The notes below the pieces were generated by a model that searched no databases, was not told where the DNA came from, and saw nothing but the letters and a program-made list of their open reading frames with translations. From Variovorax gossypii (GTDB taxonomy: Bacteria > Pseudomonadota > Gammaproteobacteria > Burkholderiales > Burkholderiaceae_C): 64,000 bases of DNA. How positions within the stretch are numbered: the stretch's first letter is position 1; each line of letters opens with the position of its first letter. The stretch covers positions 1,178,001 to 1,242,000 of the forward strand of contig NZ_RXOE01000001.1 in the NCBI RefSeq assembly GCF_003965815.1, given 5' to 3'. Position numbers and translations under genes: made by a program. Below, one piece after another: positions 50,879 through 59,916 of this stretch.

Positions 50879-52180
50879 TCACTCGTTCGCCGTGGGGCGC
50901 ATCAGCCAGGCCGAGACCGCCGCCACCACGCCGAGCACCGCGACATAAACGCCCACCGGCACGATGCTCGAGTACTTCGCGACCAGCGTGGCCGCGATGA
51001 TCGGCGCCAGCCCGCCACCGATGGCCGCCGCGAACTGGATGCCGATGGAAATGCCCGAGTAGCGCAGCTCCGCCGGGAACTGCGCGGCGTAGAGATTGGA
51101 CTGCGGCGCGAACATCAGCGGGTAGTTGAGCGACAGCGCCAGCACCATCGCCACCGTGTAGGCCGTGAGCGATCCGCTGCCGATGGCCTGGAAGAGCGGC
51201 ACCGCCATCAGTGCCAGCAGCAGCCCGCCGAACACGTAGAGCCGCCGCGCTCCCACCTTGTCCGCGAGCCAGCCGCTGGCCGGAATGGTGAAGACCATCG
51301 CAGCGGAACCGGCGATCAGCGCATGCAGCGCGTCGGAGCGCGAGAAGCCCAGCCGGCTGGTCGCGTACGAGATCGAGAACACCAGCACCGTGTAGATCAG
51401 CGTCACCTCGGCCAGCTTGCCGCCGATGGTCAGCAGCAGCGGCTTCAGGTGCGCCACCACCACCTCGCGCGCCGGCAGCACTGCCGTCTTGCGGTGGACC
51501 TTGACCTGCATGAACTCGGGCGACTCCTCCACCTTCATGCGGATGAACACGCCCAGCACGATCAGCACCGCGCTCGCGAGGAATGGCAGCCGCCAGCCCC
51601 AGCTCAGGAAGCTGGACTCGGGCAGTTGCGTGACCAGCGCGAAGGCACCCGAGGACAGCAGCACACCGATGGGCGCCCCCATCTGCGGCATGCTGCCGAC
51701 CAGCGAGCGCCACTTGGGCGGCGCATGCTCCACGGCCATCAGCATCGCGCCGCCGAGCTCGCCGCCGAACGACAGGCCCTGGCCGATGCGCAGCAGCACG
51801 AGCAGCACCGCGGCCCACAGGCCTATCGACTCGTAGGTCGGCAGCATGCCGATCAGCACCGTGCAGATGCCCATCATCAGCAGGCTCAGCGTGAGCATCG
51901 ACTTGCGGCCCAGCCGGTCGCCGTAGTGCCCGAAGATGATGCCGCCCAGTGGACGCGCGAGCATGCCGCTCGCGAAGGTGCCGAAGGCCGCGAGCGTACC
52001 GACAGTGGGGTCGAAGTTGGGAAAGAAGAGCTTGTTGAACACCAGCGCCGCGGCGGTGCCGTAGGCGAGGAAGTCGAAAGCCTCGATGGCCGTGCCGACC
52101 ATGGTGGCGGCGCCGATCTTCCACACGCTCTGGTGCTTCTTTCCGGCGGTGCCCTGCAGCGGGGGCGCGATGCTGTTCAT
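50879..52180 (-). CDS. MFS transporter, metabolite:H+ symporter (MHS) family
   Basis: 433 aa, about 12 membrane helices. Opening VWKIGAATMVGTAIEAFDFLAYGTAAAL and the loop GGIIFGHYGDRLGRKSML are MHS-family marks (as in shikimate, citrate or proline/betaine importers); ASGWLADKVGARRLY is the second-half loop. Its ATG overlaps the stop of the class II aldolase gene, so it likely imports that enzyme's substrate or a precursor. Confidence 0.92.
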   Translation of the reverse strand: MNSIAPPLQGTAGKKHQSVWKIGAATMVGTAIEAFDFLAYGTAAALVFNKLFFPNFDPTVGTLAAFGTFASGMLARPLGGIIFGHYGDRLGRKSMLTLSLLMMGICTVLIGMLPTYESIGLWAAVLLVLLRIGQGLSFGGELGGAMLMAVEHAPPKWRSLVGSMPQMGAPIGVLLSSGAFALVTQLPESSFLSWGWRLPFLASAVLIVLGVFIRMKVEESPEFMQVKVHRKTAVLPAREVVVAHLKPLLLTIGGKLAEVTLIYTVLVFSISYATSRLGFSRSDALHALIAGSAAMVFTIPASGWLADKVGARRLYVFGGLLLALMAVPLFQAIGSGSLTAYTVAMVLALSLNYPLMFAPQSNLYAAQFPAELRYSGISIGIQFAAAIGGGLAPIIAATLVAKYSSIVPVGVYVAVLGVVAAVSAWLMRPTANE

Positions 52181-52932
52181 GGGCGATCCCCGGTGATCTG
52201 CCGCGCGAACATCGCGAAGCTGGCGTTGACGATGCTTCGCTGCAGCAGGAAGTCGTGCGACTCCTTCGCCAGCACCGGGTCCACCAGCTTGAGCCGGCCG
52301 TAGGCCGACTGCGCGATCAACTGGTTGCGCGCCGCACGCTCGATGAGCACCGACATGTAGAGCGACTCCTCGATGCTCGAGGTGGCGGCCAGGAAGCCGT
52401 GGTTGGCGAGCAGCACGCAGCGCTTGCCGCCCAGCGCGGCCGAGATGATCTCGCCCTCGACGTCGGCGATCGGCAGGCCGGGCCACTCGGGCAGGAAGGC
52501 GCAGTCGTCGAAGAAGGGGGTGGCGTCCATGTGCGCGATCTGCAGCGGCTCGCCGGTCATCGACAGCGCCGACACGTACGGCGGATGCGTGTGGATCACG
52601 CAATTCACGTCCGGCCTGCGCCTGTAGACCCACAGGTGGAAGCGCACCGCCGGGTTGGGCACGCCGCGGCCTTCGAGCACGCGCAGCGAGTCGTCGATGC
52701 GCATCACCGATTCCGGGCGGATCTCGCCGAAGGCATGTGCGAGCGGCGTGGTGAGAAAAGTGCCGTCCGGCTGCCGCACGGTGACCTGTCCGGCCAGGGT
52801 TTCGGAGTGGCCCTCCTTCGCGAGGATGCGGCAGCTCAGCGCGAGCTTCTCGGCCTCGGTCCAGTTGCCATAGCTGAGGCCGTCGAGGGACGGTGCGGGG
52901 GTGTCGTGTCTTCCTGGGCTCGTGTCGCTCAC
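52177..52932 (-). CDS. Class II aldolase/adducin-family protein
   Basis: 251 aa. Zinc-dependent aldolase/decarboxylase fold: VIHTHPPYVSAL (zinc His pair), a preceding FHLWVYRRRP segment and the third zinc region LANHGFLA. Members act on fuculose-phosphate, ribulose-phosphate or, in soil Proteobacteria, on aromatic or 3-keto acids. No phosphate-binding specificity can be read. Coupled with the MHS transporter gene; AraC regulator diverges. Confidence 0.88.
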   Translation of the reverse strand: MSDTSPGRHDTPAPSLDGLSYGNWTEAEKLALSCRILAKEGHSETLAGQVTVRQPDGTFLTTPLAHAFGEIRPESVMRIDDSLRVLEGRGVPNPAVRFHLWVYRRRPDVNCVIHTHPPYVSALSMTGEPLQIAHMDATPFFDDCAFLPEWPGLPIADVEGEIISAALGGKRCVLLANHGFLAATSSIEESLYMSVLIERAARNQLIAQSAYGRLKLVDPVLAKESHDFLLQRSIVNASFAMFARQITGDRP

Positions 52933-53135
52933 GCTGTGGCTCCTGTGCGTTCGTGGGGGGTGCGGCCAATGTAAGAAGCAGCCCCTGGTTCGCTCTTGCG
53001 CCTGGGTGCACGCGCATTGATCCAGCGTGCCAACTAGTGGAAAGTCTTAGCCCGTGCGCAACGGATGGCTGCCTAGACTGCACCGGCCGCCCCGCCTGGC
53101 ATGAAGCGTGCGGGCCGACGGCAGGAGCCCCACCC

Positions 53136-54116
53136 ATGCACCACGACACGACAGCAGCCACCGACCTGAGCTTCGCGCCCCGTTTCCGTTCGCTCTATCC
53201 GGGCGACGTGCAGGGCTACTCGAACGCGCTCGATTCGCTGGTCTATCCCGGCGAGCTCAGCGTGCGGGACAGCAACCCGAGCATGAGCCTCGAAGCCTGC
53301 CGCCTCGTGGGCGGCGGGCTGGCGATCAGCTTCTCGTCGACGCCGCTGGCGGTTCGCCATGACACTGCCCTGGCGTCCATCGGCGGTGCGGGCGACGTGC
53401 TTGCCATGATCGCCGTCGAAGGCGAAGGCACCATCGACCAGGGCGGGCGACGCATGGCCTTCCGCAAGGGCGACATCACTTTCCGCACGACACGGCTCCC
53501 CTCGACCTGCACGCTGAACTCATCCGGCAAGCTGGTGATGCTGCGCGTGCCCTCCGACCGCTTCTTCGGCATCTATGCCGACCTGCACGATCGCTTCGTG
53601 CCCTCTCTCGCGCAGGCGGATTCGCGCCTGGCAGAGGCGGCGCGCTCGCACATGGGGCATGTGTTTCCGGGCTCGGCACAGGTTGCGCCGGCGCTTGCCT
53701 ACTTTTCCGAGCAGTCCTTCGTTTCGCTGCTGGCCGCGGCCTATTGCGAATCCATCGATGACGATGCCGCCGACGGCAAGCGGCGCGAGCGCGACCGCTG
53801 GCAGCGGCTCGCAGCGTTCATCGAGGCGCACCTGGGCGATCCGGAGCTGTCCGTGGATGCGGTCTCGAGGGAGCTAGGCATTTCGAGGCGGCTCACGCAT
53901 CGCCTGTTCGAGATGCAGCGCACGCAGTACGGCGCCTACCTGAAGATGCGTCGCCTGGAGCGCGCGAAGGACGAGCTGCAGAACCGGCGCCTCGATCACC
54001 TGAGCGTCTCGGAGATCGCCTATCGCAACGGCTTCGGCGATGCGAGCCACTTCAGCCGCAGCTTCAGGAGCCGGTTCGGCGTTCCGCCCGGGGCCTTCCG
54101 CAGATCGCCGGACTGA
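53136..54116 (+). CDS. AraC-family transcriptional regulator
   Basis: 326 aa. The N-terminal half is a ligand-binding domain resembling AraC_binding_2 (GQ..FRKGDITFRTTRLPSTC); the C-terminal pair of HTHs (about residues 225-323) includes VDAVSRELGISRRLTHRLFEM and VSEIAYRNGFGDASHFSRSFRSRFG. Divergent from the aldolase-transporter pair across 203 bp; likely its activator. The gap shows no clear repeat. ATG 53136 chosen by family length; GGCAGGAG precedes it. Confidence 0.92.
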   Translation: MHHDTTAATDLSFAPRFRSLYPGDVQGYSNALDSLVYPGELSVRDSNPSMSLEACRLVGGGLAISFSSTPLAVRHDTALASIGGAGDVLAMIAVEGEGTIDQGGRRMAFRKGDITFRTTRLPSTCTLNSSGKLVMLRVPSDRFFGIYADLHDRFVPSLAQADSRLAEAARSHMGHVFPGSAQVAPALAYFSEQSFVSLLAAAYCESIDDDAADGKRRERDRWQRLAAFIEAHLGDPELSVDAVSRELGISRRLTHRLFEMQRTQYGAYLKMRRLERAKDELQNRRLDHLSVSEIAYRNGFGDASHFSRSFRSRFGVPPGAFRRSPD

Positions 54117-54164
54117 GACGGCTGCATGGCAGCTTGACCGCGCGACAGAAAATATCGCTTGCCA

Positions 54165-54184
54165 TTAGATCGCATGCGATCTAA
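54165..54184. promoter_or_regulatory. 20-bp perfect palindrome before the marR gene
   Basis: TTAGATCGCATGCGATCTAA, a perfect 20-bp palindrome ending 10 bp before the chosen marR start. Its core ATCGCATGCGAT recurs at 54714-54725 before the haloperoxidase gene, so both are likely operators of this MarR protein. Confidence 0.85.
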
Positions 54185-54194
54185 TATTCGCGCC

Positions 54195-54671
54195 ATGCCA
54201 GCCAAGCGCTCCACCGCCCAACCAGCCGACGCCTCCGCGAGCAATCCGCTGGCGCTCGACGAGCAGCTCTGCTTCGCCGTCTACTCGACGATGCTGAGCC
54301 TCAACAAGGTGTATCGCGGCCTGCTGCGCGACCTGGACCTCACTTACCTGCAGTACCTTGTCATGCTCGTGCTGTGGGAGAAGGACGAGATCAACGTCTC
54401 CGAGATCTGTTCGCGCCTCGCGCTGGAAACCACCACCCTCACCCCTCTGCTCAAGCGGCTCGAAGCCCGCGGACTGATCCAGCGCGCGCGTTCCGCAAGG
54501 GACGAGCGCCAGGTCATCGTGTCGCTCACGGCCGATGGCCGCGCGCTGCACACGAAGGCGCGAGGGCTGCCGGGTTGCGTGGCACAGGCCATGGAGCTTT
54601 CCCCCGACCAGATCGGCGCGCTGCGCACCCAGCTGCTGGAAATGCGCGCCAGCCTCGACAGAAACGCGTGA
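54195..54671 (+). CDS. MarR-family regulator of OhrR type
   Basis: 158 aa. OhrR-like: [24 protein letters not shown] with the reactive Cys26, the [15 protein letters not shown] helix, winged helix [22 protein letters not shown], and a second Cys128 ([11 protein letters not shown]) typical of two-Cys OhrR proteins that form an intersubunit disulfide on oxidation. Sensing of organic peroxide or hypochlorite is inferred. ATG 54195 gives MPAKRSTAQ; an ATG at 54174 lies within the palindrome. It overlaps no ribosome site, so translation may be leaderless or weak. Confidence 0.9.
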   Translation: MPAKRSTAQPADASASNPLALDEQLCFAVYSTMLSLNKVYRGLLRDLDLTYLQYLVMLVLWEKDEINVSEICSRLALETTTLTPLLKRLEARGLIQRARSARDERQVIVSLTADGRALHTKARGLPGCVAQAMELSPDQIGALRTQLLEMRASLDRNA

Positions 54672-54713
54672 TGCCCGATCGCTTTGCCGTTCCTGCTTTT
54701 TCCGGCCAAATAC

Positions 54714-54741
54714 ATCGCATGCGATATTAATTCATGCGATC
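54714..54741. promoter_or_regulatory. Second MarR-type operator before the haloperoxidase gene
   Basis: ATCGCATGCGAT (54714-54725) is the 12-bp core of the palindrome upstream of marR, followed by TTAATTC and a further half-site ATGCGATCT (54733-54741). It lies in the AT-rich gap before the haloperoxidase start at 54790. Confidence 0.8.
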
Positions 54742-54789
54742 TTTCGTACTCCATTCCTTCCCTCGACCCGCCACCCAAAGCACAGCACC

Positions 54790-55812
54790 ATGACCCCGGA
54801 ACACGACCAGTCCCCAACCAACACCGCACCGACCCGCCGCAGCCTGCTGCTGGGCGGTGCCTCCGTCGCAGCCGGAGCCCTCGTGGGCGCCGGCTTCTCA
54901 AGCGCGGCATCCGCCGCTTCCACCGCCGCGCCCGCATCGGGCGCGGCCCACGCCTCTTCGAAAGGAAAGAAGACCATGAGCAAGAACATCATCGTCACCA
55001 AGGACGGCACCGAGCTCTACTACAAGGACTGGGGCCCCAGCACCGGCCAGCCCGTCGTGTTCAGCCACGGCTGGCCGTTGAACTCCGACAGCTGGGAATC
55101 GCAGATGCTCTTCCTCGCATCGCAGGGTTTCCGTACCGTCGCCCATGACCGCCGCGGCCATGGCCGCTCGAGCCAGCCGTGGAACGGCAACGACATGGAC
55201 ACCTATGCCGACGACCTCGCCACCGTCATCGAGACGCTGGACCTGAAGAACGCCATCCTGGTCGGCTTCTCGACCGGCGGCGGCGAAGTGGCGCGCTACA
55301 TCGGCCGCCACGGCACGAAGCGCGTGGCCAAGGCCGCCCTGATCTCCGCCGTGCCGCCGCTGATGCTGAAGACCGCCGCCAACCCCGGCGGCCTGCCGAT
55401 CGAAGTGTTCGACGGCCTGCGCGCCGCGCAGCTGGCGAACCGCTCGCAGTTCTACAAGGACGTGCCCTCGGGCCCCTTCTTCGGCTTCAACCGCCCCGGC
55501 GCCAAGGTGTCGCAGGGCCTCATCGACTCGTGGTGGGCGCAGGGCATGCTGGGCGGCCACAAGAACACCTACGACTCGATCAAGGCCTTCTCGGAGACCG
55601 ACTTCACCGAGGACCTGAAGAAGTTCGACGTGCCCACGCTCATCGTGCACGGCGACGACGACCAGATCGTGCCCATCGGCGCGGCCGGCCTGGCGTCGGC
55701 AAAGCTGGTGAAGAACAACAAGCTGATCGTCTACCCCGGCGCGCCGCACGGCCTGACCGACACGCACAAGGACAAGTTCAACGCCGACCTGCTGGCGTTC
55801 GCCAAGTCCTGA
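54790..55812 (+). CDS. Non-heme haloperoxidase-like alpha/beta hydrolase with Tat signal
   Basis: 340 aa from ATG 54790. N-terminal Tat motif TRRSLLLGG (Arg16-Arg17) and Ala-rich leader to about residue 55. The hydrolase part starts [20 protein letters not shown]; triad Ser161 (GFSTGGGE), Asp in HGDDDQIVP (about 289-291) and His320 (PHGL). These match non-heme chloroperoxidase/peroxygenase-type esterases, which form peracids. A strong ribosome site (AAAGGAAAG) precedes the internal ATG 54976, where leaderless family members start. Regulated by the upstream OhrR-like protein, by shared palindromes. Confidence 0.9.
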   Translation: MTPEHDQSPTNTAPTRRSLLLGGASVAAGALVGAGFSSAASAASTAAPASGAAHASSKGKKTMSKNIIVTKDGTELYYKDWGPSTGQPVVFSHGWPLNSDSWESQMLFLASQGFRTVAHDRRGHGRSSQPWNGNDMDTYADDLATVIETLDLKNAILVGFSTGGGEVARYIGRHGTKRVAKAALISAVPPLMLKTAANPGGLPIEVFDGLRAAQLANRSQFYKDVPSGPFFGFNRPGAKVSQGLIDSWWAQGMLGGHKNTYDSIKAFSETDFTEDLKKFDVPTLIVHGDDDQIVPIGAAGLASAKLVKNNKLIVYPGAPHGLTDTHKDKFNADLLAFAKS

Positions 55813-55838
55813 TGCGTTGACGCACCGACCAGGAAACG

Positions 55839-55865
55839 AAGGGGCCCGCAGCGGCCCCTTTTTTT
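55839..55865 (+). terminator. Intrinsic terminator after the haloperoxidase gene
   Basis: AAGGGGCC (55839-55846) pairs with GGCCCCTT (55853-55860) around CGCAGC, followed by a T-run to 55865. Classic intrinsic terminator 26 bp after the stop codon. Confidence 0.9.
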
Positions 55866-55927
55866 ATCGGACGGGGCGACCCGAGCTCTTAGTATTCGGG
55901 GCAAACAACACCAAGACCGAGGCCCCG

Positions 55928-57487
55928 ATGGACATCTTCGAGAACGTGCTCGTCATGCTGGTCGCCGCCTGCCTGCTGCTGCAGCTCTCGCGGCGTCTCG
56001 CGCTGCCCTATCCATCGATGCTTGCGCTGGCCGGCGTGGCGCTCGGCGCAATGCCGTGGGTGCCGCATATCAGCCTCGATCCGCACCTGGCGCTGGCTCT
56101 CTTCATCGCGCCCGCGCTGCTCGACTCGGCCTTCGACACCTCGCCGCGCGAGCTGCGGCGCAACTGGATGCCGCTGGTCTCGCTGGTGCTGGTGGCGGTG
56201 CTGCTCACCACGGCCGTGGTCGCATGGGCCGGCTGGGCCTTCGCGGGGCTGCCGCTGGCTGCGGCGATCACGCTCGGCGCCATCGTCGCGCCGCCCGACG
56301 CGGTGGCCGCGGCGGCGGTGATGCAGCAGTTCCGCATTCCGCGGCGCACGCTGTCGATCATCAACGGCGAGAGCCTGCTCAACGACGCGGTGGCGCTGCT
56401 GGTCTTCGGCGTGGCGGTGTCGGCGGCCGGCGCGGCGCACGTGCCCATGTCGAGCTCGCTGCCGATGCTGCTGGTGGCGGTACCGGGCGGCGCGCTGGTG
56501 GGCTTCGCCTTCGCCAAGCTCAACCTGCATTTCGGCGCGCCGCTCTTCGCGGGCACGCGCTCGGCCATCATCTTCCAGTTCGTGATGACCTTCGGCGCGT
56601 GGATCGTGGCCGAGCGGCTGCACCTGTCGCCCATCATCTCGGTGGTGGCCTTCGGCATGACGCTGGGCCAGTTCGCGCCGAAGCGCCATGCGCCGCGCGA
56701 CCGCGTGCATTCCTACGCTGTGTGGGGCGCGGTGGTATTCACGCTCAACGTGCTGGCCTTCTTCCTGATGGGGCTGCAGGCGCGCGGCATCCTCACGCGG
56801 CTGTCGGGGCCGCAGCTCGCCCACGCGCTGGAGTTCGCCGGCCTCGTGCTGGTGCTGGTCATCGCGGTGCGGGTGGCATGGGTGCAGGTCTACGGCGCGG
56901 CCATGCGCAGGTACAAGCTGGGCCTGATCGCGCGAGGACGCGCCGTTCCCCTTCCGTCCAGGCGCATCAACCTGCTGATCGGCTGGTCGGGCATGCGCGG
57001 GCTGGTGACGCTGGCCACGGCTTTCGCGCTACCGGAGGACTTTCCGGGGCGCGACCTCATCGTGCTCGCAGCGTTCGCGGTGGTGCTGGGCACGCTGGTG
57101 ATCCAGGGCTTCACCATCGGGCCGCTCATCAAGGCACTGAAGATCGCACCCGACGATTCGCTCGAAAGGGAGATCTCGCTGGCGCGCACCACGATGATGG
57201 ATGCGGCGCTCGCCGCCCTCGAAGCCGAGCCCGGCGGCGAAGCCGCGGCGGTGCGCGAGGAGTACCGTGCGGCACGCACCCTGGCCCAGGACACGCAGCA
57301 GCCGCAGGCCAAGACCGCGCACGACCGGCTGCGCGCAGTGGCGATCCGCGCTCAGCGCCGCGCGCTCGATGCGCTGCGGCACGGCGGTCAGATCGAGGAC
57401 GACGTCTACCACCAGCTCGAGGAAGAGATGGACTGGGCCGAACTCAACGCCATCCCGGCGAGCGACGTCCGGCTGCAGAGCGTCTGA
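55928..57487 (+). CDS. CPA1-family sodium:proton antiporter
   Basis: 519 aa with about 12 membrane helices and a cytoplasmic C-terminal region (from about residue 400, rich in Ala/Glu/Arg). Ion-path motifs: IVAPPDAVAAAAV and INGESLLNDAVALLVFG, the NhaP-type Asp pair; GWSGMRGLVTLATAFALP is also conserved. Exchanges Na+ or K+ for H+ for pH and salt homeostasis. Start ATG 55928 (MDIFENVLV); the frame extends upstream through the terminator, which cannot be coding. Converges with the acetolactate-synthase gene. Confidence 0.93.
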   Translation: MDIFENVLVMLVAACLLLQLSRRLALPYPSMLALAGVALGAMPWVPHISLDPHLALALFIAPALLDSAFDTSPRELRRNWMPLVSLVLVAVLLTTAVVAWAGWAFAGLPLAAAITLGAIVAPPDAVAAAAVMQQFRIPRRTLSIINGESLLNDAVALLVFGVAVSAAGAAHVPMSSSLPMLLVAVPGGALVGFAFAKLNLHFGAPLFAGTRSAIIFQFVMTFGAWIVAERLHLSPIISVVAFGMTLGQFAPKRHAPRDRVHSYAVWGAVVFTLNVLAFFLMGLQARGILTRLSGPQLAHALEFAGLVLVLVIAVRVAWVQVYGAAMRRYKLGLIARGRAVPLPSRRINLLIGWSGMRGLVTLATAFALPEDFPGRDLIVLAAFAVVLGTLVIQGFTIGPLIKALKIAPDDSLEREISLARTTMMDAALAALEAEPGGEAAAVREEYRAARTLAQDTQQPQAKTAHDRLRAVAIRAQRRALDALRHGGQIEDDVYHQLEEEMDWAELNAIPASDVRLQSV

Positions 57488-57494
57488 CGCGCAC

Positions 57495-57523
57495 TGTTCC
57501 CCCTCCCTCCGGGAGAGGGAACA
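57495..57523. terminator. Bidirectional stem-loop between convergent genes
   Basis: TGTTCCCCCTCCC pairs with GGGAGAGGGAACA (one A-C mismatch) around TCC: a 12-bp GC-rich stem between the antiporter stop (57487) and the thiamine-enzyme stop (57530). No long T-run, but it serves both strands and occupies the whole convergent gap. Confidence 0.7.
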
Positions 57524-57529
57524 AGACCG

Positions 57530-59320
57530 TCAAACCTCCTCGTACCACCGGTCCTTCGACAGCATCACCCGGTGGTGCCCGTGCCCCGAGGGCATCATCG
57601 GAAAGCAGTTCTCCTGCGCCTCCACCTGCACGTCGAGAAAGAACGGCCCTTCGCTCGCGAGGCACTCGGCCAGCGCGTCCTCCAGCTCCGCCGGGTCGGA
57701 TACCCGCCGCGCGCCCCAGCCGAATGCCTTGGCCAGCGCCACGAAGTCGGGCAGCGCCTCGTTCCAGCTGTGGCTCAGGCGGTTGCCGTGGTTCAGCTCC
57801 TGCCACTGCCGCACCATGCCCATGTAGCCGTTGTTGCTCAGCACGAGCTTCACCGGCGTGCGGTGCTGCACGGCAGTGGACAGCTCCTGGATGTTCATCA
57901 GCACCGATGCATCGCCGCTCACGCACACCGTGAGCGCGCCGGGGTGGCCGATCTGCGCGCCGATGGCCGCGGGCAACCCGTAGCCCATGGTGCCAGCCCC
58001 GCCGGAGGTGAGCCATCGGCGCGGGCTGTCGAAGCGCAGGTACTGCGCAGCCCACATCTGGTGCTGGCCCACGTCGGTCGACACGATGGCGTCGCGGCCG
58101 GCGATGGCGCGCTGCAGCGAGCTCATCAGCTGCTGCGGCAGGATCGAACCGGCCTTCGGCTCGAAGGCCAGGCAGTCCTCGGCACGCCAGCGCTCGATGC
58201 GCGCCCACCACGGTGCCAGGCGCTCCGGCGCGAAGCCTTCCGCCGGCAACAGCGCCAGCAGGCTCTCGAGGATCGCCGCGCAGTCGCCCACCATCGGCAC
58301 GTCCACGCGCACCACCTTGTTGATGCTGCCGGGGTCGATGTCGATGTGGATCTTGCGGGCGTGCGGGCAGAACTCGTCGAGCTTGCCGGTCACGCGGTCG
58401 TCGAATCGCGCGCCGACGCACACCACCAGGTCGGCCTCGTGCATCGCGAGGTTGGCCTCGAGCATGCCGTGCATGCCCAGCATGCCGATGAACTTCGGGT
58501 CCGACGCCGGGAATGCGCCCAGCCCCATCAGCGTGAGCGTGCACGGCGCATGCATCAGGTTCACGAGCTTCGCGAAGGCTTCGCAGGCGGCAGGGCCCGA
58601 GTTGACCAGCCCGCCGCCGCCGTAGATGACGGGGCGGCGCGCGGTCGAGAGCAGATCGGCGGCGCGCTGCACCATGGCCTTCGGCGGCAGCGCCGTGCGG
58701 CTGGTGCGCAGGGCGCGCAGCGGCGCGGGCTCGGGGGCGTGGCCCAGGCGCTGGAGCTGGATGTCCTTCGGCACATCGAGCAGCACCGGCCCGGGACGGC
58801 CGCCGGCGGCGATCTCCAGCGCCCGGCGCACCAGCGAGGGCACGTCGTCGGCCGAGCGCACCTGGCGGTTCCACTTGGTCACCGGGCGCGACATGCCCAG
58901 CGCGTCGCTCTCCTGGAACGCCTGCGTACCGATGACGGCGGTCGCCACCTGCCCGCTGATGCACAGCACCGGCACCGAATCGCTCATCGCATCCAGCAAC
59001 CCGGTGATGGTGTTGCCCACGCCCGGTCCCGAGGTGACCAGCACCACGCCCACGCGGCCGGTGCTGCGCGCATAGCCCTCGGCAGCGTGCACGGCGGCCT
59101 GCTCATGACGCACCAGCACGTGGCGCAGCCGGGGTTCGCCGTGCAGCGCGTCGTACAGCGGCAGCGCCGCGCCGCCCGGGTAGCCGAAGATGGTGTCCAC
59201 GCCGCACTCGACCAGCGTGTCGAGCAGGGCTTCGGCGCCGTTGCGGATCCGGGCCGGCGTCTCGGTGTGGAGAGGACGGAGGGACGGAGAGGACGTGGGG
59301 GGTAGGTCGAGCAGTCGCAT
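57530..59320 (-). CDS. Acetolactate synthase-type large subunit (thiamine diphosphate enzyme)
   Basis: 596 aa. ThDP enzyme with N-terminal pyrimidine domain ([16 protein letters not shown], catalytic Glu in [15 protein letters not shown]), FAD-type middle domain, and ThDP motif [12 protein letters not shown]...NN. High similarity in pattern to IlvI/IlvB: condenses two pyruvates to acetolactate (or with 2-ketobutyrate). No regulatory small subunit gene follows; a small-subunit-independent or catabolic role is possible. Divergent from an Lrp-type gene. The start ATG 59320 gives a Ser/Pro-rich leader of about 22 residues. Confidence 0.88.
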   Translation of the reverse strand: MRLLDLPPTSSPSLRPLHTETPARIRNGAEALLDTLVECGVDTIFGYPGGAALPLYDALHGEPRLRHVLVRHEQAAVHAAEGYARSTGRVGVVLVTSGPGVGNTITGLLDAMSDSVPVLCISGQVATAVIGTQAFQESDALGMSRPVTKWNRQVRSADDVPSLVRRALEIAAGGRPGPVLLDVPKDIQLQRLGHAPEPAPLRALRTSRTALPPKAMVQRAADLLSTARRPVIYGGGGLVNSGPAACEAFAKLVNLMHAPCTLTLMGLGAFPASDPKFIGMLGMHGMLEANLAMHEADLVVCVGARFDDRVTGKLDEFCPHARKIHIDIDPGSINKVVRVDVPMVGDCAAILESLLALLPAEGFAPERLAPWWARIERWRAEDCLAFEPKAGSILPQQLMSSLQRAIAGRDAIVSTDVGQHQMWAAQYLRFDSPRRWLTSGGAGTMGYGLPAAIGAQIGHPGALTVCVSGDASVLMNIQELSTAVQHRTPVKLVLSNNGYMGMVRQWQELNHGNRLSHSWNEALPDFVALAKAFGWGARRVSDPAELEDALAECLASEGPFFLDVQVEAQENCFPMMPSGHGHHRVMLSKDRWYEEV

Positions 59321-59385
59321 GCCGTCAATTCTTCCGTTTCGGGCGCAGAATATGCATCTTTCTTTTGGCTCTTTAAGCTCGATTC

Positions 59386-59880
59386 ATGAAAACCAATCGG
59401 CAAACCCCGAACGATGGCGAAGGATCTTTCGACAAGACCGACCTGGCGATCCTGCGGGTGCTCCTGCTCGACTCGCGCAAGACCCTGCAGGAGATCGGCA
59501 ACGAGGTCGGCCTCTCGCCCACCAGCTGCTGGACGCGCATCAAGAAACTGGAGGCCACGGGCGTCATCAAGCGCTACACGGTGGACGTCGATCCGGCCAA
59601 GCTCGGCTACCACGACTCGGTGATCGTGCAGGTCACGCTCGAGAGCCACACCGACGAGACCCTCTACGACTTCGGCCGTACGCTCGCCACCATTCCGGAG
59701 ATCCAGGAGGCCTACCTCGTCTCGGGCGACTACGACTACTACATCCGCATCGCCGTGCGCGACACGCGCGACTACGAGCGGCTGCTGCGCGAGAAGCTCT
59801 ACAAGATCCCGGGCATCCGGCACAGCAAGTCGCACTTCGTGCTGCGCGTGCTGAAGGAAGCGAGCGTGCCGGTCATCTGA
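59386..59880 (+). CDS. Lrp/AsnC-family transcriptional regulator
   Basis: 164 aa. HTH (LAILRVLLLDSRKTLQEIGNEVGLSPTSCWTRIKKLEATGVI in segments) and RAM domain (about 75-160; TIPEIQEAYLVSGDYDYYIRIAV). In E. coli, Lrp controls ilvIH. The divergent acetolactate-synthase-type gene is 65 bp away, so it is the obvious target; the gap has an AT-rich core (TATGCATCTTTCTTTTGG) with no clear palindrome. Confidence 0.92.
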   Translation: MKTNRQTPNDGEGSFDKTDLAILRVLLLDSRKTLQEIGNEVGLSPTSCWTRIKKLEATGVIKRYTVDVDPAKLGYHDSVIVQVTLESHTDETLYDFGRTLATIPEIQEAYLVSGDYDYYIRIAVRDTRDYERLLREKLYKIPGIRHSKSHFVLRVLKEASVPVI

Positions 59881-59916
59881 GCCAGTCCGCCGACCATGGC
59901 CGGGCCGAGTCCGGGC

